From Megaleporinus macrocephalus (Eukaryota > Chordata > Actinopteri > Characiformes > Anostomidae): a stretch of DNA of 64,000 nucleotides. The stretch spans positions 22,510,866 to 22,574,865 of the forward strand of contig CM038706.1 of NCBI GenBank assembly GCA_021613375.1, read 5' to 3'. The notes beneath the pieces are model-generated. The model saw only the letters and a list, made by a program, of their open reading frames with translations. It had not been told where the DNA came from and did not search any database. A program made the position numbers and the translations under genes. This document shows, piece by piece, positions 1 through 10,805 of this stretch (positions within the stretch are counted from its first letter, which is position 1; each line of letters begins with the position of its first letter).

Positions 1-84
1 TTAGCTGAGGTTTAATAGAGACACACTTGTATGCTTGATCAGTGGCTGTGAGAACTAAGAAGCAAGAGAGAGATAAAGACAAGC

Positions 85-150
85 AGAGAGAGAGAGAGAG
101 AGTGAGAGTGAGTGAGAGAGAGAGAGAGCGAGGAAGAGAGAGTGAAGTAA
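85..150. repeat. imperfect GA/TC microsatellite
   Basis: Degenerate run of GA dinucleotides interrupted by GTGA and GCGAGG. The minus-strand reading frame over it is a low-complexity Ser/Leu frame and is not a gene. Confidence 0.8.
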
Positions 151-754
151 ATTAAAAATGAAATAAAACGAAATAAAGTAACTGGAGTCAAATCAACCCT
201 GGACCTTGCTAAAGTTTTGATCTTAGTTGATCTGGCCCTTCTGCACATTAATGACTGGCATTCATTTTATTATTCACAAACTTACAACCTGCAAACACTA
301 AACAATGTGCTTTGTATTTATATCTTTCACACAGTTTACACAGTTCACACATTCAAATCATACATTTTGTCTTTCAGTGAATCAAAGCATTTCAAATTAT
401 TGTTTTTAACATTTCTAAAGAATTCAGTGGTTAGAATTCAAACAAAGTCAATCAGAGTGGTTTAATGTGAAACACTCTAATCTAGAGAAACATACAGAAT
501 CAGAATAATCAGACATCTAAACATACTATATAACGTGGTTAGATATATGCTGACTGATTTCTTACTCATTGTCTTTTGATTTATTATAATTTTTTGGCTT
601 AAAATGTTTTAATCCATTAATTTTATTCTACTCGTGGCAGAGGGATACATCAATTTTGCTCTAAAGGCAAAAAAAAAAAAAAAAACTCTGAGGACATGTG
701 CATGTTCTTTGTCGGGTTTGGATAGTAAATAAAATGTCTGTATTTATGTTGCAG

Positions 755-796
755 ATATGGTGACCCCTGGCACCACCAATGTGAACAATTATGACC
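755..796 (+). other. possible 42-bp coding exon (microexon candidate)
   Basis: A 42-base stretch is bracketed by TATGTTGCAG on the left and GTAAGATC on the right, which are good vertebrate acceptor and donor sequences. The length is a multiple of three. Read with one base borrowed from an upstream exon, it encodes MVTPGTTNVNNYD with both junctions in phase 1, so it could be included or skipped without changing frame. The base composition is more complex than the flanks. I do not recognise the protein, and no neighbouring exon was found to its right. If real, it belongs to a plus-strand gene starting left of the window. Chance occurrence of both splice signals is quite possible. Confidence 0.25.
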
Positions 797-799
797 GTA

Positions 800-1974
800 A
801 GATCTTCTAAGACATAGTTTTTCATACCAAACTGTTTGGTGAAGTTCCCCTTTACACAGTTGGCTTATTATTCAGTCATTAATTATACTTAGCATTCAGT
901 ATCTACTACTATCACACCCTAAGCTATTTAGTAATACATTCAGTCATACATTTAGATACTTAGTCAGAAATTCAATTGTGGACCTATTGACAAGCTCTTA
1001 GAGTTTAAGGGGTTAAAATGTATTTTAACTCTTAGAGTTCTGTGAATGTATTTACTGATTCATGCCGATTAGAATGGCGTTCAGGACTAAGACCCCTTCA
1101 TAATTTAGGTCTTTTTCATGAATTGCAACATACTTTTCAGCGTGCAGCATTTACGAACAACGTTTGAAAGTGGATTCTTAGAAAGGAGTGATTTGTCTTG
1201 AAAAAGAAGAAAATAAAGTGGAAGACAAGTAGAGATTACCAAAACAAGTAAGAAAAATAAGACTGCTAAAACAAGTTAAAAATGTTAAAGCACAAAGATT
1301 ACAGCTAGGCAGCGTGAGATCACCACTCTGAACGCTCTCTGTGATAAGTACAGTGATCTCAACACTGCGGCAGTTTCGGGAAACTGGACCGTGGTCCAAA
1401 CAGCATGACACATGGTGTGCGTGTGTGAGTAAGGTGTGGGGGTCTATCTCAGGCCCAGACAGCGCTGAGTGCTGTGCCGTGCTGAGGTGGGCCGTTACTC
1501 TGTGCTTAGCATTAGGAAAGCGATGTAATACTTTAATTACAGCCCTTTATCACTCACTCCACAGCTCTCATATTTCCCTTCTCTCAAACGTGTAGCAGCT
1601 CGCTTACAGCGGGCTGCAGGAGCATCTCTGTGCTGCATCCAACATACACACACACACTTACACACCGGGACTTCACACTGACTGCACTGCAAAAGAAAAG
1701 AAAGTAATATTAAAGAAAGTAATATTCAAATAATACAAAGTTCTGTCACGCTTAAAGTTGTGGTCAGTAAAATGGTTTCAGTTGTAACTCAATGATATGA
1801 AAGAACTTCTGATCTCATATTTTTAAAGCGGGTTGTGAACAAATCACTAAATTAAGTTAGACAGAAAATGTGCAAATCAATGTATGGTACCAGAAACCAT
1901 GAGCTAGGTTTATTTTTATAATATAAAAATATTTCACTGCAAGTTAAAAGTTAATTTAAACAAGATACATGTAC
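800..1974. other. intergenic or intronic, nothing recognised
   Basis: AT-rich unique-looking DNA with no coding frame longer than background, no RNA gene and no clear repeat beyond short CA runs near 1650. Confidence 0.5.
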
Positions 1975-2210
1975 AGTCGAATGCAGGTTTGAACACCCCT
2001 GTTGTTGATTTTCATAATAAGTCCAAATAGGTTAACACAACCTCTCCCTCTGTAAGATAATAGCACCAGACTTTTTTTTCAAAGAATTTTGGCTCATTTT
2101 TGGTCCATTCATCAAAATATATATACACACATCTGAACAGTGACACAATAGTTGTTAACAAAGTGTCTTGTGGGTGAACTAGCAGATCATCTTAGAATTA
2201 AGAGGAGTTC
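1975..2210. mobile_element. degenerate DNA-transposon end fragment
   Basis: The start, ACAGTCGAATGCAGGTTTGA followed by ACACCCCTG, resembles the outer TIR of fish Tc1/mariner-like elements (CAGTCGTATGCAAAAGTTTG type, from memory). No matching right end or transposase frame was found, so it is a one-ended fragment at best. Confidence 0.3.
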
Positions 2211-3285
2211 ATATTGGTCCACTCAGCACTAATGGCTTTAAACAATTGAAAAACATTGAGTTAGTTTGTGTTCAATGTGATCATATATAAGGCACACTGA
2301 TAATGCTGAAGTCACAATGCAATATTACTGTGAGTTTAAAAATATTGCTACATACTGAGTACTGCAGTAACATATTTTGAGATATATATTGCGTAGTATT
2401 ATATTTTTTAACTACAAATTTTATCCCCAAACAAAACTTTGTCAACATCTGTTTAGTCTAGTAAGATAAAGTTGCCAGTCTGTTCATCTCACTTCAGTCA
2501 TTTCTATTGCAGTAAAATGGGACTATTAGGCAAATCGCAATGTTAGACATATCACAATAATGTACTGTATCAATTTCCCCCATTATATATCCAGTAAACT
2601 TGCTATTTGGGAAAACTTGGTTTTCTTTGAAAGTATGTTTATTCCCTCAATTATCAAAAAAATACTAGGTTCACAGGAAAGGGCTAAAACACTCTTTATT
2701 TTAAATATAAGTTTTATATTATCTTGTGTCAGCATAATAGATTTGTTCAGAAGTATAAACATAGCTGTAGGTGATTCCACACTGATTGATAAAGATAAAG
2801 AGCATTAGGAATGCAGTCATAAAAAAAACTCTTGAATGCCCTGTATTTGAAAAGTGGTGACCAAATGTCATGGCAGATAACTTATTTTAATTAGATTAAA
2901 CATATTCCAATGTATTGTTTAATACACAATAAAGTGTCTTCAAAAAGTTTCTTCTGGCACCTAATATACAATCATTCAATCTACAATGTACAGGTTATTA
3001 CTGAATATATCACCAGCAGTTCTTAACAAGAAAGGTGATTTTAATTCTACATGTCAGTTCTCTGACATCTGTACATGTTTACAGACCTGGAGACTAGAAG
3101 CAGATCAAAATACTCTGAAACATTACCTTTATTGTTTTGGTGTTAAGACAAAACCTAATGTGAACTAGTTTCAGAATATCTCAACACACCCCACAAAAAA
3201 CCAGAATAACTGTCCTTTCTGACATGAGCAGAGAGGCCCTCAGGGTCATCCCAGGACAAGCTTTTGAGTGGATGGGACTCTAAAA
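2211..3285. other. intergenic, nothing recognised
   Basis: AT-rich sequence with short random open frames on both strands. No domains, RNA structures or repeats were recognised. Confidence 0.5.
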
Positions 3286-3510
3286 TAGGTGCTGAAGGTC
3301 AGCTGCGCTGGCCCATTTGGGCACTCACTAATTGAAGACTTCACACTTGGCAGTGAACCAAAAGGCCCAATGGAAAAAGAGGCCCTCCATGCTGTCTGCA
3401 CACAAATCACAAGATCATACTATGAAGCACTACAGCAATATCCTGCTTTAGAGAGCCTTAGAGGAAAGCCTGTGTCCCATGTGGAGACCATAAGAAGTGA
3501 AGATCCATAA
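3286..3510 (+). other. unrecognised 73-codon open frame of protein-like composition
   Basis: The frame from 3289 to a TAA at 3508 has balanced amino-acid composition (for example CAGPFGHSLIEDFTLGSEP, then SYYEALQQYPALESLRGKP), unlike the low-complexity frames elsewhere. It is preceded by a TAG stop and by an acceptor-like AAAATAG. I do not recognise a family. It could be a transposon or pseudogene fragment, or chance. No promoter, donor site or neighbouring exon supports it. Confidence 0.15.
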
Positions 3511-4191
3511 GGACCTGCCAGAGGTTCTTCTTCTTCGTGTGACATTACAGACATTCGGTAAAAGCACCTTCACAGTGGTCATCACAGCGAAAGCAGTTCA
3601 CAGAGCGCAGCATTTGTGCTGCCTTCATGTCGCTCTGTGTTAGAGCTCCGCAGAGCCAGGGGTGGGGGCAGACAAGTAATGATGGGGATATTCCACTGTG
3701 TAATCCTTACTTTGAGGAGAGTCTTCCTGTGAGGTAAATGTTAGACAGTGCCTTTGTGAATCAATCTCTCTCTTTCTCTCTCTCTCTCTCACCCTCTACA
3801 TGGAACCCTCTACTTCTTCGCCATCTCCTGGGTGGCACTGCCCTTCTACTTCAGGGAATTTCTTACTGGGAGTTTTCTCCTAATCTCCAAACGACCAGTT
3901 GGGTTCTTCCCAGCATTTATGCAAACAGTCCTAAAGAAGGCAAGACAAAAGGAGGAAGGTAACCCCCTTTATTTTTGCTGGCTCTTGGTCTATGTCTCTC
4001 TCCCTCTATTTCCCTCTCTCTCCTCTCTCCATAGCTTGGCTGCTCTGGTACATGAGGATTGGCATGACAGGCGCAGAACAATAATGCCATTGTTTCTGTG
4101 GCTCTCTGTAATAAGACTGAGGCTTCAGCCATGCTATCTGTGCTGAGGGTTTGGCCCTTCACCAGATAGAATACATCCCTACATCCCCCCC

Positions 4192-4193
<2 letters not shown>

Positions 4194-4227
<34 letters not shown>
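4194..4227. repeat. CT microsatellite
   Basis: Uninterrupted CT dinucleotide run of about 17 units. A shorter CT run lies at 3767-3791. Confidence 0.9.
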
Positions 4228-4231
<4 letters not shown>

Positions 4232-4539
4232 AGCATATGGAGCTGACCCACACTGTCTCACAAGTGCAATCTGCCAGAAGTGGCACACATGAAAATAATA
4301 ATTATTGCATAACCAGAAAGTGGCCTCTTCACATATCCGTTTTTGCATGTGAGGATAATAAGGGAGAGGAAAGTACGAGTGACACCACATCGATCTCAGG
4401 TCTGTATAAAGATGAAGAGAAGATTTATCTTAGAACTGAGTAGAATCAAGTGTTAACCCTTATCTGACTTCATTGGTCGACTTAAAAGACAGCTGGTGGA
4501 GCAATGAAGTCCATTTATCAATCCATCCATGCAACCATC

Positions 4540-4905
4540 TATCTATCTATAGATACATCCATCCATCCATCAATCTTTAGGTGCATCTATCTATCTGTAA
4601 ATGCATATCTATAATATATATCTGTAGATGCATTCATCCATCCATATACAGTATCTATCTATCTGTGAATGCATATCTATAATATATATCTGTAGATGCA
4701 TTCATCCATCCATATATAGTATCTATCTGTGAATGCATATCTATAATATATATCTGTAGATGCATTCATCCATCCATCCATCCATATATAGCATCTATCT
4801 ATCTGTGAATGCATATCTCTCATATATATCTGTAGATGCATCCATACATCCATCCATCCATATATAGCATCTATCTATCTATCTATATATCTATCTATCT
4901 AGAAT
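4540..4905. repeat. ATCC/ATCT-based minisatellite, unit about 70 bp
   Basis: Four to five imperfect tandem copies of a unit containing GATGCATTCATCCATCC, then CTATCTATCTGTGAATGC and ATATCTATAATATATATC. The array ends in pure CTAT repeats. Units differ mainly in the number of CATC and CTAT tetramers, so length polymorphism is expected. Confidence 0.85.
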
Positions 4906-4989
4906 TAGAACTATTTGCCACTTGTATTTGCACACAGCGGAAGACAACCTCCACATTTAACACATCCGTGCGGTGAAACACCCACATAT

Positions 4990-5182
4990 ACACACACTAG
5001 GGGGCAGTGAGCACACTTGCCCGGAGTGGTGGGCAGCCCTATCCATGGCGCCCGGGGAGCAGTTGGGGGTTAGGTGACTTGCTTAGGGGCACTTAAATTG
5101 TGTGCTGTTGGCCCAGGGGACCGAACCGGCAACCTTCTGGTCACATGACTGGATCCCTAACCTTCAGCCCACGATTGCCCCC
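4990..5182 (-). repeat. dispersed fish repeat, possibly tRNA-derived SINE
   Basis: The block starts CTAGGGGGCAGTGAGC and ends GATTGCCCCCTAAT, so its ends are short inverted repeats (TAGGGGGCA/TGCCCCCTA). On the minus strand, GTGGGCTGAAGGTTAGGGA resembles a tRNA A box, and GGTTGCCGGTTCGGTCCCC, about 25 bp further on, resembles a B box. A tRNA-derived origin is therefore possible. The sequence matches a high-copy fish repeat I recall but cannot name. It is immediately followed on the plus strand by an AATC/ATCT microsatellite. Confidence 0.6.
4994..5007 (+). promoter_or_regulatory. CTCF-like motif inside the dispersed repeat
   Basis: ACACTAGGGGGCAG matches 13 of 14 positions of the vertebrate CTCF core consensus CCASYAGRKGGCRS; only the first base differs. 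It lies at the edge of the 4990-5182 repeat. Confidence 0.35.
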
Positions 5183-5183
5183 T

Positions 5184-5276
<93 letters not shown>
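5183..5276. repeat. compound AATC then ATCT tetranucleotide microsatellite
   Basis: About eight AATC units run directly into about fifteen ATCT units with no interruption. Confidence 0.95.
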
Positions 5277-5278
<2 letters not shown>

Positions 5279-6210
5279 GGGGAATATATAATTAAATAAG
5301 CAGTAACATTACATAAAACATTATTATAACTACAACATGAGGACCATAAAAACTTCTGCAACTGTTTATCTATTTAGCTCAACACCATGTGCTTCCATCT
5401 TTCACAGTGCTGCCTTTGGCATCTAATTCAAACAACATAAGATAAATGAAATCGTAATCCGAGAAACAAGAGACTTAGGCTAATTAAATTGTACATAAAA
5501 GCAGTGTATTGATGTTCTTACAACTATGCTGTTTAAAGCTATTTATCTGTGCTGATTACACCAATTATGCCTACAGGGTGCAACTGGCAGAAGAGTTTCA
5601 ATTAGACTGCGTTTAAAACTCTCTCTCTTATTCCTGAAGGCCAGTTTGTATTTCTTTTTTAAATTCTGTAAACCATATCAAAGAGACAATGGCAACAACA
5701 ACGTCTGTTTGTCTTCTGTGTTCTGATCATTTACATGGGTAAAGATTTTATTTCTCAAAATATTACTGGTGTTGATTTAGAGCTGATCAACTGAAAGCCA
5801 AAACTGAAGTCATTCCAGTCTAATGAGCAACTCCGCCGCAAATAAAAATACTGATTCAGCTTCCTTAAAACTCAAGAGTGATAATGTCACTTATTTATTA
5901 ACAGTGTGTTTCTGTAATTGGGATATTTATGCTGAAATGAGAAGATTAAAAAAAAACATCTAAGAACCGCAGTTTGTGAGTTTGGAATTTTTTTAAATTC
6001 TACATCCATGAAAAGTACAAAAAGATTCTACAAAGTCAGAGAAAACTATGCAAATAAACATAAAAAGACAAAAAACATGATACAAAGACTTTTGAGGATA
6101 AAGAGAAGACATTTTGAAACTGTGATTTTCTTTAAAGGGATTCAGTTCTTTGTACTTTCCTAGGTGACGATTGTGAAGCTGAAGCTGAAGGAGTTTGTGG
6201 CACTTGGCAT
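5277..6210. other. intergenic, nothing recognised
   Basis: AT-rich DNA without a credible coding frame, RNA gene or repeat that I could recognise. Confidence 0.5.
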
Positions 6211-6211
6211 T

Positions 6212-6388
6212 TTTACATTCTTAAAAATAAAGGTGTCGAAAATGGGTTCTTTGGAGTGACGCCATAGAAGAACCACCTGAAAGAACAGATGGTCCTTCAA
6301 TGAGCAGTTTGGATGGCGAAAATATGTTTAAAGAAGTTTTTACTGCAGTGCATACGGCCTTACTGAGGAACCTTTATTTTTAAGAGTG
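6212..6388. mobile_element. short TIR element (ACTCTTAAAAATAAAGG type MITE)
   Basis: The left end ATTCTTAAAAATAAAGGTG is the inverse complement of the right end CCTTTATTTTTAAGAGTG. The interior carries GGTTCTTTGGAGTGACGCCA and several AGAACC motifs. No coding capacity. A second copy lies at 7145-7384. Known from general experience as a common fish non-autonomous repeat. Confidence 0.75.
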
Positions 6389-6611
6389 CGCACTGAAATA
6401 CGTTTCTCTTCATAACTTACTATCATCCCAATAGAAAATATAGCTTTCACTACTAAAACGAACTGCAAAAATACTTAATTTAATATAAATAGTTTAAAAA
6501 ATACCTGTATATAATTTACAAAAAAGAAAAAAAGCACAATAAAATGAGAGTGGAGATAAAGAAGGACTCTGGGTTCCTCTCGCATTCAACACCATCAACA
6601 TATTTGGAGTT

Positions 6612-6795
6612 TAGGTCAGTGGTCTGATCTGGTACCCCTGTCCTGTACATTATAGAGTTGTTCAGCTCTGACACATGCACAGCAGCTTAACAGTTAGTTA
6701 TTAATGAGCTGGAAATTTGACTCTTTTTGAATTTTTGAGGGGGAAAACTCTAAAGTACGCAGGACAGGAGTACTCCAGGACCAGGGAATACCAGC
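6612..6795. repeat. imperfect palindromic dispersed repeat
   Basis: GGTACCCCTGTCCTGTAC near the left and GTACGCAGGACAGGAGTACT near the right form an imperfect inverted repeat around a loop of about 110 bp. This is consistent with a fold-back or MITE-like element. No coding content. Confidence 0.45.
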
Positions 6796-7080
6796 TTAGG
6801 CCTCTCTGGCAAACAAACAAAAAACAGTTCCAAAAGCATCTTCCATATTCAATCAACCTCTTCATCCCTAAGACATTCCCTGTAATACGTGGATACTGTA
6901 TGTAGGAAAAATGTTTTGAAATAACTTGATTTAAATGTTTCCCATCAGTTCAACATAAATCAAACGGATTATCTTAGCACCGATATTAGTAAAAGCAGGT
7001 AAACAGAACAGTGCTTGTGTTTTATAATGTATTCACATGGAACTGATGTTCACGTAAACCAAGAAATTTCCATGTCTCTT

Positions 7081-7086
7081 TTTATT
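7081..7086 (-). terminator. candidate poly(A) signal for foxi2
   Basis: TTTATT on the plus strand reads AATAAA on the minus strand, about 400 bp beyond the foxi2 stop codon. It is the first perfect hexamer I noticed downstream. Transcript evidence would be needed to confirm it. Confidence 0.35.
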
Positions 7087-7144
7087 TTGGTGTAAAAACC
7101 CAACAAGTGAGGTGACTTTCCCAAAACACATATCTGCCTGCTTT

Positions 7145-7384
7145 ACAAGACAACTCTTAAAAACAAAGGTGCCAAAAGTCAGTTCTTTGGAGCGATGCCA
7201 CAGAAGAACCACATTTGATTCCCGATAGAACCTTCTATTGAGATTTTTAAAGAACTACTAATTTAGATGTGATGTAAAACCATATTATCTATTATATTTA
7301 ATAACAGAACATCCACATAATGCAAAGATTTATCTTCGACATCCAAGCCAAGAACCGTTTGGGACCCCTTTATGTTTAAGAGTG
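7145..7384. mobile_element. second copy of the ACTCTTAAAAA TIR MITE, in or near the foxi2 3' UTR
   Basis: Left end CAACTCTTAAAAACAAAGGTG and right end CCTTTATGTTTAAGAGTGTT are imperfect inverted repeats. The interior GTTCTTTGGAGCGATGCCA matches the copy at 6212-6388. If the AATAAA at 7081 is used, this element is transcribed as part of the foxi2 3' UTR. Confidence 0.7.
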
Positions 7385-7481
7385 TTGGTCTGTATCTACA
7401 CCACGATGGTAGGAATAGTTGACGCACAGTGCTGAGACCCTCTTTAAGCCCCCCTCCCTGCCTCGTGTGTCCGGTGAGGTA

Positions 7482-8029
7482 TCATAACTCCGTGCCCTCG
7501 CGCGGGTAGATCAGGCTGTTGACGCTGAAGCCGTTGTAAAAGTGTCCGCTGAAGTGTCCTGCGCTCTGCGCTCCTGCCGTGAACGCGCCGTGGTGAGGGC
7601 CTCTGGCCGCGTGCGCGCTCTCGTGCTGCTCCCCCGCGGACGCATGTTCGGGTTGGTAGGCGCTGATGTTGCGACTGGAGAGCTCGCTGAGGAGTCCGAG
7701 AGAGCCGTGGTGTCTGACCGCAGAGGAGGAGGAAGAAGAGGAGGAGGAGGAGAGTCCGGCCACTGTGCTGAAGAAGCCGGCCAGGCAGGGCGCTGGGGGG
7801 CCGCGCGGAGCCTCTCCGGCCGCGTCCGCTTCTGGGGGAGAGGGGGCGGGAAGGGAGGGGGACAGAGAGCCGCTCAAAGACGCCACAGAGCGACCCTCAT
7901 CTGCCTTGGAGCCGCTGCTGGAGTCCGTCCTGCGCTTCCGCTTCCGCCGGAAATTCCCGTTGTCGAACATCTTCTCGCAGTTGGGGTCCAAAGTCCAGTA
8001 ATTTCCTTTTCCTGTAGGAAGTCAACCAG

Positions 8030-8061
<32 letters not shown>

Positions 8062-9162
8062 CCAGTCAATCAATTAATTAATCAATCAAAACCAGTTACC
8101 GAAGGCCATAGACTACAACTAATTATCATAACTATTTAAAAAGTATTATTATTATTATTGTTGTTGTTATTATTATTAACAAATGTATTAAATCACATTG
8201 AAAAGATTTTTGTTTGATTTACATGACAATTTGATAAGTAATATGATAGAAATATAATTCTAAATTTCTCTGATCGACATATCATCATTTCTTGTATCAA
8301 CATACAAGAAAAAGAAAGTAAAAACCCAAAAAGAAAAATATTAGAAAAATAAAAAGAAAATGACATTGTTGTCATAACTAGTCAAATAGCTTCAACTCGT
8401 TTGTTACACTACGGTGCAAATTTGTTGTTTTCCCGCCCGTATTTAGGCACTCGGGAGCGGAGGGGGGTCGTCCGAATATGGGTAGGAAAAAAAGGCTCAA
8501 ACACGCTCTATACCCGAACCCTGCGCACCGCGCGCCCTGCGCTCACCTGGGTCGTCCTCGTCGCGCGGCACCTTCTTGAAGCAGTCGTTGAGCGACAGGT
8601 TGTGTCTGATGGAGTTCTGCCAGCCCGCCTTGCTCCTCTTGTAGAACGGGAAGTTGTCCGCCACGTACTGGTAGATCTGGCTGAGCGTGAGCCGCTTCTC
8701 GCGCGCGCTCTGGATAGCCATGGCGATCAGCGCAGAGTAGGAGTAGGGCGGACGCACGAGCTTCAGGAGTTCCTCCTGGCTCGCCACAGACAGCCAGCCC
8801 AGGTCAGGCGCGCCGCTCAGGTAAGGCCTCTGTGCTCCGTACGAAGGCACGAGCGGCGCCGGCGGAGCGCCCGGTCCTGCGCCCGCGTGAAGATAAGAGG
8901 AGGCTGAGGGGGGCGGCGGAGGAGTCGCGGTGGGTCCGTTGAGCCACAGGTAGGGGCTCGCGGCGGACGCGTAGTCGCCCAGCCCGTAGGACGCCACACC
9001 CTGCTGGTGATAGGTGAAGCCGTCGCAGTACGCGGTCACGTCCGCCGGCTCGTGCGCGCTTTTGGGCAGCGGCTGCAGGGCAGCTGGGTGGGCGGGGTGG
9101 TGGTGGTGATGGTGTGGGTGCGGTGGCGCCGCGTGCTGCAGTTGCGCCTCCATTGAGTTCAT
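7482..9162 (-). CDS. foxi2: forkhead box I transcription factor (two exons: 9162-8547 and 8011-7482)
   Basis: Nuclear sequence-specific DNA-binding regulator of the FOXI class. The encoded 381 aa contain a His run (17-22), a forkhead domain (about 135-229, from LVRPPYSYS to NFRRKRKRR) with recognition helix [13 protein letters not shown] (Asn183, Arg186, His187), a basic tail, a Ser run (293-302), and the family C-terminus [15 protein letters not shown]. The start is the ATG at 9162-9160 (MNSMEAQ); the frame is open slightly further upstream but only via GTG. Exon 1 ends CCAG before GTGAGC, and exon 2 follows TTCCTACAG. The phase-1 intron splits Gly206 and restores DDPGKGNYW, the usual FOXI intron position. 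FOXI genes act in otic placode, pharyngeal and ionocyte development (family knowledge). Class FOXI is certain. Assignment to foxi2 rests on [11 protein letters not shown] and [10 protein letters not shown] and needs phylogeny; foxi1 or foxi3 remain possible. Confidence 0.93.
8012..8546 (-). other. foxi2 intron 1 (535 bp)
   Basis: The minus-strand donor is CAG/GTGAGC and the acceptor is TTCCTACAG/G. The first part on the minus strand is GC-rich and the middle is AT-rich, with TTA/TTG repeats at about 8142-8180. The last part, next to the acceptor, is a GATT microsatellite (8025-8089). Confidence 0.9.
8025..8089. repeat. AATC/GATT microsatellite next to the foxi2 splice acceptor
   Basis: About a dozen AATC units on the plus strand (GATT on the minus strand), with a few CCAGTC and ATTA interruptions. 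They end about 13 bp from the foxi2 acceptor AG, so they occupy the normal place of the polypyrimidine tract and branch point. Confidence 0.9.
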
Positions 9163-9284
9163 CACACACACCGGGCGGCGAGCGCGCGCGCTCGCTGAGC
9201 AGCGGGATCCGGGATCCGGTAGTTTACACAGTGCGCGCGGAGCAACAAGTGGTGCGAGTTTCTCCGCCCGCGGCGGGCCTGTAG

Positions 9285-9366
9285 TAGTTTATAGAGGCGT
9301 TGCACGCGGGGGGCGGAGCTTGAAACTACCAATCCGCGAGGCAGTCGGTGTTGAGGGGGCGGGGTT
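9285..9366 (-). promoter_or_regulatory. foxi2 core promoter
   Basis: TTTATA at 9288-9293 reads TATAAA on the minus strand, 126 bp before the start codon, placing a transcription start near 9260 and a 5' UTR of about 100 bases. GC boxes GGGGCGG (9310-9316) and GGGGGCGGGG (9355-9364) and a CCAAT box on the plus strand (9329-9333) lie directly upstream, inside the CpG island. Inferred from motifs only. Confidence 0.55.
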
Positions 9367-9825
9367 ACCGCGCGCAACAGAGAAAAGTTCACTCGGAATA
9401 TAACGAAGAGAGAAAACTGCAGGATTTACAACTAAATATCAGCGTTTTATTAATTAAACAACAAATTAAAGATCTATTGTATAAACGTTGGACTTTCTCA
9501 GGGGCGGATCCTATTTTACACTATTAGAAATTAAAGTAAAGGTTCTGTAAGATCCTCTAGATGTGGTTCTGTCTGTATAATGAACTCTAAAGATATTACT
9601 GTAGTTCATCTTGAACAATTATTTTACTTAACTATTTGAGGCGATAGAACTTTAGAGCCACTTATCAACCGACTCATTTGACGCATTATTATTATTTTTT
9701 ATTATTATTTTGTTATTTGACTTGCTGCTATTGTCGTTAATAATATAAATAATGCAAAATATAATCAGCACATGTCTATGATACCCTGAAAAACAGCAAC
9801 AATAATAATAACATAAACATAAAAA

Positions 9826-10511
<686 letters not shown>

Positions 10512-10567
10512 AAATAAATAAATAAATAAATAAATAAACAAATAAATAAATAAATAAATAAATAAAT
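10512..10567. repeat. AAAT tetranucleotide microsatellite
   Basis: About 13 AAAT units with one AAAC interruption. Confidence 0.95.
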
Positions 10568-10655
10568 GTGTACCAGATACCTATCTTTCAGATGTCCAGA
10601 AACCATTACACCTTAATAAACACGGTTAAAATTAACGGTTTAATATCCGCATCAG

Positions 10656-10676
10656 ATTATTATTATTATTATTATT

Positions 10677-10743
<67 letters not shown>
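10656..10743. repeat. ATT to AAT inverted trinucleotide array
   Basis: Eight ATT units switch at about 10680 to about 21 AAT units, giving a self-complementary, slippage-prone array. A short AACATT hexamer run follows at 10776-10805. Confidence 0.95.
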
Positions 10744-10744
<1 letters not shown>

Positions 10745-10805
10745 GTATTGAGGGTGTTTTGCAATTTACCCAAATTAACGTTAACATTAACATTAACATT
10801 AACAC

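Larger units (their letters stand above)
7440..9400. other. CpG-rich island covering foxi2
   Basis: Both foxi2 exons and the promoter are GC-rich and full of CpG dinucleotides (many CGCG and GCGC clusters), in sharp contrast to the AT-rich flanks. The intron interior (about 8025-8400) is AT-rich and interrupts the island. Confidence 0.8.

Noticed and set aside
5100..5182. tRNA-like A and B boxes suggesting a tRNA gene
   Set aside because: No cloverleaf can be drawn. The boxes lie in a dispersed repeat with short inverted ends.
7542..8081. Plus-strand frames of 179 and 111 codons opposite foxi2 exon 2
   Set aside because: Antisense shadows of a GC-rich coding exon with Arg/Gly-rich composition; they run into the intron microsatellite.
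8401..8907. 168-codon plus-strand frame opposite foxi2 exon 1
   Set aside because: Antisense shadow of the forkhead-coding exon. It crosses the splice donor and shows no domain.
9163..9171. Upstream start giving three extra foxi2 residues
   Set aside because: That codon is GTG. The first ATG in frame is at 9162-9160 and gives MNSMEAQ.
10776..10805. TTAACA/AACATT hexamer run resembling a telomere-type repeat
   Set aside because: Only about five units and not the vertebrate TTAGGG motif; a short microsatellite.
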